Positions 19,640-25,530 of a stretch of 25,530 nt of DNA are shown in pieces. The notes under the pieces were generated by a model, which made no database searches, had not been told where the DNA came from, and saw nothing but the letters and a program-made list of their open reading frames with translations. The position numbers and the translations under genes were made by a program. The first letter of the stretch is position 1. Each line of letters starts with the position of its first letter. The stretch is taken from contig NW_023365854.1 in NCBI RefSeq assembly GCF_000003815.2, forward strand, positions 1-25,530, written 5' to 3'. Origin of the DNA: Branchiostoma floridae (lineage: Eukaryota; Chordata; Leptocardii; Amphioxiformes; Branchiostomatidae).

Positions 19640-22440
19640 ACAGCGCATGTACGGATCGTTCTCGGTTGCTCCTGCTTGGTGTTTGATGGTTCTTTTATAC
19701 CGTGAGAACACCGAGTAGCGAGGTCCGGAGAGGTTTCGTGTTGGCGTGTTTTCTTTTCAGTTGGTGAAACGGCGCGCATGTGCGGGCCTCTGATCGTTTG
19801 TGCTTGGTGTTTGGTGCACTGTTAGTGTGCGATCACTGAGTAACGTTGATCAGAGGGTCTTTCCGCGCATGGCGGGTGTTTTTATGGGGGTGAAACGGCG
19901 CGCATGTGCGGGCCTCCGATCGTTGGTGCTTGGTGTTTGATGCACTGTTAGGGTGCGATCACTGAGTAGCGTTGATCGGAGAGTCTTTCCGCACATGGCG
20001 GGTGTTTTCACAGAAATGAAACGGCGCGCATGTGCGGGCTTCTGATTGTGCTCGGTGTTTGCTGCACTGTTAGTGTGCGATCACTGAGTAGCGTTGATCA
20101 GAGAGTCTTTCCGTACATGGCGGGTGTTCTCACAGGAATGAAACGGCGCGCATGTGCGGGCTTCTGATTGTACTCGGTGTTGGCTGCACAGTTAGTGTGC
20201 GATCACTGAGTAGCGTTGATCAGAGAGTCTTTCCGCACATGGCGGGTGTTTTCATAGCCATAGGAATGGAACGGCGCGCATGTGCGGGCCTCTGATGGTT
20301 GGTGCTCGGGGTTTGCTGCACTGTTAGTGTGCAATCACTGAGCAGCGTTGATCAGAGAGTCTTTCCGCACATGGCGGGTGTTTTCACAGAAATGAAACGA
20401 CGTGCATGTGCGGGCTTCTGATTGTGCTCGGTGTTTGCTGCACTGTTAGTGTGCGATCACTGAGTAGCGTTGATCAGAGAGTCTTTCCGCACATGGCGGG
20501 TGTTTTCACAGAATTGAAACGACGTGCATGTGCGGGCTTTCTGATCGTTGGTGCTTGGTGTTTGTTGCACAGTTAGTGTGCGATCACTGAGTAGCGTTGA
20601 TCGGAGAGTCTTTCCGCACATGGCGGGGGGTTTCACAGAAATGAAACGCTGCGCATGTGCGGGCTTCTGATTGTGCTCGGTGTTGGCTGCACAGTTAGTG
20701 TGCGATCAATGAGTAGCGTTGATTGGAGAGTCTTTCCGCACATGGCGGGGGGTTTCACAGAAATGAAACGCTGCGCATGTGCGGGCTTCTGATTGTGCTC
20801 GGTGTTTGTTGCACTGTTAGTGTGCGATCACTGAGTAGCGTTGATCAGAGAGTCTTTCCGCGCATGGCGGGTGTTTTCACAGGAATGAAACGGCGCGTAT
20901 GTGCGGGCCTCCGATTGTGCTCGGTGTTTGTTGCACTGTTACTGTGTGCGATCACTGAGTAGCGTTGATCGGAGAGTCTTTCCGCATATGGCGGCTGTTT
21001 TCACAGGAATGAAGTGACGCGCATGTGCGAGCCTCTAATTGTTGGTGCTCGGTGTTTGCTGCACTGTTAGGGTGCGATCACTGAGTAGCGGTGATCAGAG
21101 AGTCTTTCCACACATTGCAGGTGTTTTCACAGGAATGAAATGGCGTGTATGTGCGGGCTTCCGATCGTGCTCGGTGTTTGTTGCACTATTAGTGTGCGAT
21201 CAATGAGTAAAGTTGGTCAGAGTCTTTCAGCGCATGCCGGGTGTTTTCATAGGGGTGAAATGGCGCGCATGGGCGGGCCTCTGGTCATTTGTGCTCGGAG
21301 TTTGTTGCACTGTTAGGGTGCGATTACTGAGTAGCGTTGATCAGAGAGTTTTCCCGCGAATGGCAGGTGTGTTCATAGGGAAAAAAGGGCATGCAGGTGG
21401 CAGGTGAGGGCCTCTGATCGTTTGTGCTTGGTGTTTCTTGCACTGTTAGTGTGCGATCACTGTGTAGCGTTTGCCGTTGGTCAGAGAGTATTTCCGCACT
21501 TGGCGGGTGTTTTGACAAGAAGAAAAGGGAACGCATGTTTGGGCCGCTGATCGGCTGTGCTCGGTGTTTGCTGCATGGTTAGTGTGAGCTCACTGAGTGG
21601 CGTTGTTCAGAGAGTCTTTCCGCACGTGGCGGGTGTTTTCAGAGTCCGGAAAGAAAACGGCACGCATGTGCGGGCCACTGATTGTTTGTGCTTGGTGTTT
21701 GCTGCTCTGTTAGTATGCGATCCCTGAGTAGCGTTGATCAGAGAGTTTTTCCGCGCATGACGGGTGTTTCATAGGAAGAAGATGTAATGCGAGTTTCTAG
21801 ATCTGGTCGTTTGTGCTTGGTATTGGCTGCACGGTTGATAGTGTGCAATTGCTGAGTAGCGTTGGTCAGAGAGTCTGATCGCACACGGCGGGTGTTTTCA
21901 CAGGGAGAAAATGGTACGCGTGTGCGGGCTGCTGATGGTGTTGGGCGTTGGCTGCTTTGTTAGTGGGTGCTTAGTGGGACTCATAGGAGTAGCGTGAGTC
22001 AGAGAGTCTACGTCCTTTGCACATAGCGGGCGTTTTCACAGAAAGGAAATGGCGCGCATGTGTGGGTTTCTGGTCGTTCGTGCGTCGTGTTTGCTGCATT
22101 CAGTGTTAGTGTGCGATCACTGCGTGACTAGTGGCGGTCAGGGAGCCTCTAATCGCGTACGATGGGAGTTTCATGCTGGGAAACGGCACTCGTGTATTGG
22201 GGTCCAGTGGTTTGTGCTGGAATGTTTGTGGTCAAAGTGGTTAAAGACGGAGTATCGGTGAATAAAGAATCTTTGTACACGGCGTTTGCATCCTGGCGAA
22301 GGAATCAGCGCGCATGTGCGGGTCTCTAGTTATTCGTGCCTGGTGGTTGCTGGCACGGTGAGGGTGCAAAACTGAGTTTGGTGGCAGAGTGTCGCCCTGC
22401 AGAGGACGGTTGTTCATGGCGAGAAAATGGCAGGTTTTGC
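19640..22440 (+). repeat. 122-133 bp minisatellite, about 20 units
   Basis: Each unit carries, in order, gatcactgagtagcgttg, agtctttccgcacatgg, gcgcgcatgtgcgggc and ctcggtgtttgctgcac. The first segment is found at 19831, 19957, 20079, 20201, 20333, 20455, 20582, 20704, 20826, 20950, 21076, 21198, 21322, 21455 and onward, most often 122 bp apart. Central units are most alike. Units before 19800 and after about 21450 become progressively degenerate and fade out near 22440. Short frames such as MAGVFTEMKRRACAGF recur only because the DNA repeats, and unit length is not a multiple of three. Confidence 0.97.
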
Positions 22441-22529
22441 TCGGTTCGGAAGAATGAATGTGAGAGTATATGTCAGATGAGATATCTTGACGGACAAGGG
22501 GGAAATTCTTTGATTACTTCGACGGTTTT

Positions 22530-22805
22530 GAGGCCAGTGAAATGAGGGAATATGAAAGAAAGAGTGGACGCCTTTCGAGTTTTATTAGAATGGGTGAAAG
22601 GGGTACGAAGAAAGATAAGAGAGGGTGTTTGGAGTTACGTGAGAAGGTGAGGTAGAGAGAAAATGGAGAATAAGGGAGGGGGTAAGAGATGTGAAATGTT
22701 GAAGTAGAGAGAACTTCAATGAAAAGGAAGGGGGTAAAGTATAGGAGTTAGAGAATGTGTAGATTTATGAAGTAACAAGTTAGCATGGGGATAAGGTGAA
22801 GGTAA
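22530..22805 (+). repeat. Purine-rich tract before B1
   Basis: About 275 bp of almost continuous A/G (for example 'aatgagggaatatgaaagaa', 'aagataagagaggg', 'agggagggggtaagagatg') with no repeat period. It lies immediately before the B1 block. No open frame of note. Confidence 0.75.
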
Positions 22806-22882
22806 GCGACTTCGGCGCTATCCCCATAACTTAATCACATATGAAGGATGATCCAATGAGTGCGCAGTGTGGATAGGAAACT
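22806..22882 (+). repeat. Terminal block B1
   Basis: 77 bp identical to B2 (23148-23224). It contains an internal hairpin (ctatcccca near the start, tgtggatag near the end) and a CCAAT box. It ends GATAGGAAACT, the last CT being the first CT of A2. Confidence 0.97.
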
Positions 22883-22994
22883 ATCTTCCTGTGCGCTCAT
22901 TGGTTGATCCTGAATCACATGATTCTCACAACCATATAAGTACAAGGGATGATCACCCTACTGCCTCTTGTTGGATTCATCCGCAACGCCGAGG
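22881..22994 (+). repeat. Terminal block A2
   Basis: Direct repeat of A1 with one indel and two substitutions. It overlaps the last two bases of B1. Confidence 0.97.
22899..22939 (+). promoter_or_regulatory. Pol II promoter-like ATTGG + TATA in A2
   Basis: An exact copy of the A1 promoter array: ATTGG at 22899-22903, the GAATCA-CA-TGATTC palindrome at 22912-22925 and TATAA at 22935-22939. It points rightward, out through B2 into the flanking DNA. Confidence 0.55.
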
Positions 22995-23147
22995 AGCGCG
23001 TGGTGAGGTCGACCCAGGAAGTAACAGCTGGAGGGAGATTCGATGGGAAACAGGGTTTTCCCGAGGAGGGGATTTATCAGAAACCGACCCACCCACCCAC
23101 CCTCCTTTATATTCGTGTACAGCTGGCAAGGGTTCCGTCTTCGCCGC

Positions 23148-23224
23148 GCGACTTCGGCGCTATCCCCATAACTTAATCACATATGAAGGATGATCCAATG
23201 AGTGCGCAGTGTGGATAGGAAACT
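23148..23224 (+). repeat. Terminal block B2
   Basis: Identical to B1 over 77 bp. The identity stops at CT (23223-23224), where the AT-rich flank begins with 'gtgaaaagc'. Confidence 0.97.
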
Positions 23225-24335
23225 GTGAAAAGCTATTTCAAAATGATTCCAGACAGGTACAAGCCCAAAAAGTTGCATAATGCAACTTAAATGTAATCAA
23301 TATTAAGCAGTACCCTCAGCAGTGGTATGCTATAATAATTGGAGCTTGTACATAAACGTTTTCTAGAATGTACCTTAAAGACATTTACAAAATGTAGATA
23401 ATCTACAAGTATATCTTATAAGGGGAAATAGATAAAATTGGAAAGTCCTTCAACTTTAAGACTATAATTGACCCTACCATTGGGTTAGTAGTCTTAACCA
23501 TTTTGAAGACTGTTCGATGTAGACAATTGCATATTTAATGGCAATTTTACTGATTAAAAGGACAAATGGAAGCCTTAGAGTGTTCGTGCAGGAAAATGTT
23601 TCTGGCGTATCAGAGAGCTGAGTAACAGCTCTCGAATTCCTGTAGGGCTATGATAGTCTTGAAAGGAGACTTGCTAAATGCCACTTGTATAAGTGTTAAG
23701 CTCAGTACACTCACGACAGTGGCAGTCATATATATTATATATATATATAAAGGACTGAAGAAGGAAATACCATTCAAACTGCTCAACTACAAAACTTAAA
23801 GCATTCAATATCTTCTGAGAGTGAAAAGAATGAATAGAAAACTCCTTAAAAATGGAAATAACCATACCAGGGGGTTTAGTATAAATTATATCTGTTTTCA
23901 CGACCACTACTTTAATGCACAACTCAAGGGAATCTACAAAACACAGGCAATGAGACTGGAACATAAATATTGTAACACGTCTCTACATTTTGTAAGAGCA
24001 AGAAAATACAAAAGTCCTTATAAATGGCAAGGTATGCACGATCATAACCCATTGAATAGTCTTATAACTTTGAAGACAGCCCAAGGATTTCAAGAAGTCT
24101 TTGAAGTTAGCTAAATGACAAACCAACATCACCCAAGAAAAAGTAGAAAGGAGAGTAGCATAATTGTATATCATGCAGATTCTATATCTTCTGAGGTTAA
24201 GAAAATAGACATTTAAGTCAGATGGAGCCAAGTATGACCTATAATCTTACCAATAGTCTTCACAATTTAATTTGACCAATATGTTACTCGAGGCTATCAA
24301 ACCAACTTAAGAGAAGAAGGCTGTAAGAGTCACCT
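23225..24335 (+). repeat. Second local repeat family, further diverged units
   Basis: 'aatattaagcagtaccctca' near 23301 matches 'aatattaagctgtaccttca' near 17203. 'cttctgagagtgaaaagaa' near 23813 matches 13197 and 17318. 'tagtcttataactttgaaga' near 24058 matches 13286 and 17405. The repeats are too decayed to define unit ends. Frames here (for example 23821-24114) are not supported. Confidence 0.5.
23728..23749 (+). repeat. (TA)n microsatellite
   Basis: About 22 bp of alternating TA with one interruption (tatattatat). Confidence 0.9.
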
Positions 24336-24715
24336 ACATAAATTTGAGCTCCTAATGGCCAATCTGACTAACCATCTCCCTAGGCGTCAAAACGCACAAC
24401 TTGTAATGATGTACAAGATTACCAACGGTCTTGTGGCCATCCCGCCTACTCGCATCACACCAGCACAAATGAGCACCAGAGCCAACCACTCACATAAATA
24501 CCGAACCCTACGATGCAGGTGTGACACAGCAAAGTATGCCTACTACGCCAGGACAATTCCTGAATGGAACAACCTCTCCACTCACATTGTCGACAGCCCC
24601 TCACTGGACACTTTCAAGAACAGGTTGCTGTCATCGCATACGTAGTCCAGCCGCTGCGCCTCCTCCATCCGCGTGATATTCCTATGGGAAGTTTGCGGAT
24701 TACGAACTAGAACTA
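24336..24715 (+). mobile_element. 5'-truncated CR1/L2-like LINE, 3' end
   Basis: The final part of a non-LTR retrotransposon: the C-terminal end of the reverse-transcriptase ORF followed by a short 3' UTR ('ccgctgcgcctcctcc', 'gggaagtttgcggattacga'). It ends around an imperfect GAACTA repeat at about 24706-24715. 5' truncation is usual for LINE insertions. No clear target duplication can be seen. Confidence 0.8.
24355..24645 (+). pseudogene. LINE reverse transcriptase ORF, C-terminal fragment
   Basis: Ninety-six codons open from an ATG that is probably only an internal Met. The sequence has the conserved tail seen after the RT domain of CR1/L2-clade LINE proteins: an RR-x-x-A-x-L-V-M-M-Y-K-I-T-N-G-L segment near residues 10-27, HSHKYR near 46-51, ARTIPEWNNLS near 65-75 and PSLDTFKNRL near 82-91, then a stop. 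The catalytic RT motifs and the endonuclease are absent, so it is non-functional. It is intact in frame over this length, which suggests a fairly young insertion. Clade assignment is from memory of the family pattern. Confidence 0.85.
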
Positions 24716-25426
24716 GTCCTTTATGGATGTACAGGATGGCATCATAGACAGTATGTGGGCAAAATTTCTCCAATGACCACTTTATTAAATGGTTCATGAA
24801 ATAAAGTCTTATCACATGAAAAGAATCATCACAGGGAACGCGATTTACCAGAAGGTCGTACTGCTGACTAATGCAGAATGGAAATTGAGTCATCTTGTCC
24901 AGAATTTTGCAGCCAGATGCACATAACGTCATCATGACAACTTAGTAACAGCATTAGCAAATTAAGATAAAACAAATCCTTGTTACAATTAAGAAACATT
25001 TTCTGCAACCTTTCACATCATGAACGTTTCAATCATAATGATGATCGTATCGAAGTAAAGACAAATTGAGTCAAATATGTCCTATCATTTTCCCAAAACC
25101 ATGAATTATGTCAATTGGAGATTTGAGTATATTTAGCATTTTCAGGTATTTACTAAGCATTTTTCAGCTGAGGAAAGGAATTTAACAAGATATTTATAGA
25201 TAAATTGTCAACAACAAAGATTAAAAATTGCACCAGTGTAACGTTATCACACATTTTCCCCGAGACTTGTGAGTCTTTCTTAAATTATTTAACTCATCAG
25301 GACATTTCTAGAGAATCGCATCACCTGACAATTGTAGGCCAAAGAACCAAGCAGCATTTGAGCTGCTCTAATTTGGGAATTCTAATCTGAGAATGGATGG
25401 GTACATCACAAACAGAGTGCACTTAC
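24716..25426. other. AT-rich sequence, no firm gene
   Basis: A minus-strand frame (24582-24935) overlaps the LINE in antisense and extends into unique sequence. It contains AATAAA near plus 24780-24786 on the minus strand, which could be a polyadenylation signal, but there is no other support. Confidence 0.35.
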
Positions 25427-25493
25427 AGAACCAGAATCTGGAGGGTTAGTGGACGAAGCTGATATTGAATGCAACGGACCATAGTCCCAAACC
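25427..25493 (-). other. Candidate internal exon, minus strand
   Basis: On the minus strand TACTAATTTCTTAG (a branch-point-like TACTAAT, short pyrimidine stretch and AG) is followed by 67 nt and then by GTAAGT, a consensus donor (plus 25421-25426). Two of three frames are open across the 67 nt: one starts VWDYGPLHSISASS, the other FGTMVRCIQYQLR. The branch-to-acceptor distance is very short and 67 nt is small for an exon. If real, a host gene is transcribed leftward, which fits the T-over-A excess of the minus strand. Family unknown. Confidence 0.3.
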
Positions 25494-25530
25494 CTAAGAA
25501 ATTAGTATATATAGGACTAGGAAAGGGAAA

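Larger units (their letters stand above)
22881..23218 (+). mobile_element. 338-bp unit A2-B2, possible stand-alone MITE
   Basis: A short unit bounded by CTATC and GATAG inverted repeats, with GAAA directly on both sides (22877-22880 and 23219-23222). Its middle (22995-23147) contains a short CCCA run near 23088-23103 and has no clear similarity to the parts of the long element next to B1. It may be a separate MITE using the same transposition machinery, or simply the right-hand end of one split-repeat element. Confidence 0.6.
17565..23224 (+). mobile_element. Composite non-autonomous element with A1-body-B1-A2-B2 ends
   Basis: A 5.66-kb insert-like island with sharp change in base composition. 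The ordered terminal blocks are A1 (17565-17679), B1 (22806-22882), A2 (22881-22994) and B2 (23148-23224). B1 and B2 are identical over 77 bp. A1 and A2 differ by two substitutions and one indel over 115 bp. The first 36 bp of A and the last part of B up to GATAG are inverted repeats of each other (28 of 36 positions, ungapped, starting CTATC). The order A-B-A-B is that of split direct repeats in PAT/Ngaro-type tyrosine-recombinase retrotransposons. Equally, it could be a 5.3-kb inverted-repeat DNA element with a 338-bp relative placed directly behind it. No RT, RNase H, transposase or recombinase frame is visible, so it would be moved in trans. Confidence 0.75.

Noticed and set aside
20723-21407. 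Short frames within the minisatellite (for example MAGVFTGMKRRVCAGL)
   Set aside because: They repeat only because the DNA repeats. Unit lengths are not multiples of three and frames break between units.
17565-23224. A classical LTR retrotransposon with A as the LTR
   Set aside because: A full LTR should repeat A through B (about 340 bp) at both ends, but the left end repeats only about 115 bp. There is also no primer-binding site or pol frame.
17565-23224. Helitron with tandem insertion
   Set aside because: No CTRR 3' end with an adjacent hairpin and no A/T insertion site. The inverted terminal repeats argue against it.
24582-24935. A 117-codon minus-strand gene with AATAAA
   Set aside because: Its 3' third is antisense to the LINE, and there is no splice or domain support. 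The signal hexamer is common in AT-rich DNA.

Overview
This is eukaryotic, non-coding-dominated DNA, most likely from a marine invertebrate deuterostome and probably a lancelet (Branchiostoma-like). The evidence is a tRNA-headed SINE with a trinucleotide tail, a CR1/L2-like LINE 3' fragment, small MITEs, and spliceosomal-type splice-site patterns. The species guess rests on remembered repeat style and is moderate at best. There is no operon structure, rRNA, CRISPR or bacterial-type gene, and I cannot support any intact protein-coding gene. The only coding-like remains are a LINE reverse-transcriptase tail, a repeated exon-like module inside a transposable element, and two possible minus-strand exons.

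Positions 1-17564 are AT-rich and A-rich on the plus strand. They consist largely of old, diverged local duplications. A block of about 3.6 kb (about 478-4040) recurs at about 7569-12030, and pieces recur near 15405-15870. A sub-block at about 1005-1730 recurs at 4770-5480, 6055-6400 and (partly) 8285-8430. Shorter arrays lie within: about 180 bp units at 9659-10370 and about 163 bp units at 15934-16700. Three transposons interrupt one copy of a duplicated sequence while another copy is still empty: a PIF/Harbinger-type MITE (5485-5851, TTA target duplication), a TA-flanked MITE (7642-7848), and a SINE (11042-11567, 10-bp target duplication). A cluster of perfect and near-perfect palindromes lies at 14954-15251.

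Positions 17565-23224 are a sharply different island, richer in G, C and T on the plus strand. It is an ordered element with terminal blocks arranged A1 - body - B1 - A2 - B2. Both A copies and both B copies are nearly or fully identical, and A and B are themselves imperfect inverted repeats of each other. A carries an ATTGG (CCAAT) box, a palindrome and a TATA box pointing into the body. The body holds a tandemly repeated exon/intron-like module (17786-19353), a 122-133 bp minisatellite of about 20 units (19640-22440), and a purine-rich tract (22530-22805). No transposase, reverse transcriptase or recombinase is visible. The block order matches the split direct repeats of tyrosine-recombinase retrotransposons (PAT/Ngaro/DIRS group), but two inverted-repeat DNA transposons lying head-to-tail explain it as well. 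This is the most interesting object in the window.

Positions 23225-25530 return to AT-rich diverged repeats. They carry a 5'-truncated LINE at 24336-24715 and, near the right edge, a short minus-strand segment with good branch point, acceptor and donor. Two assembly gaps (13771-14440 and 17956-18055) hide sequence.
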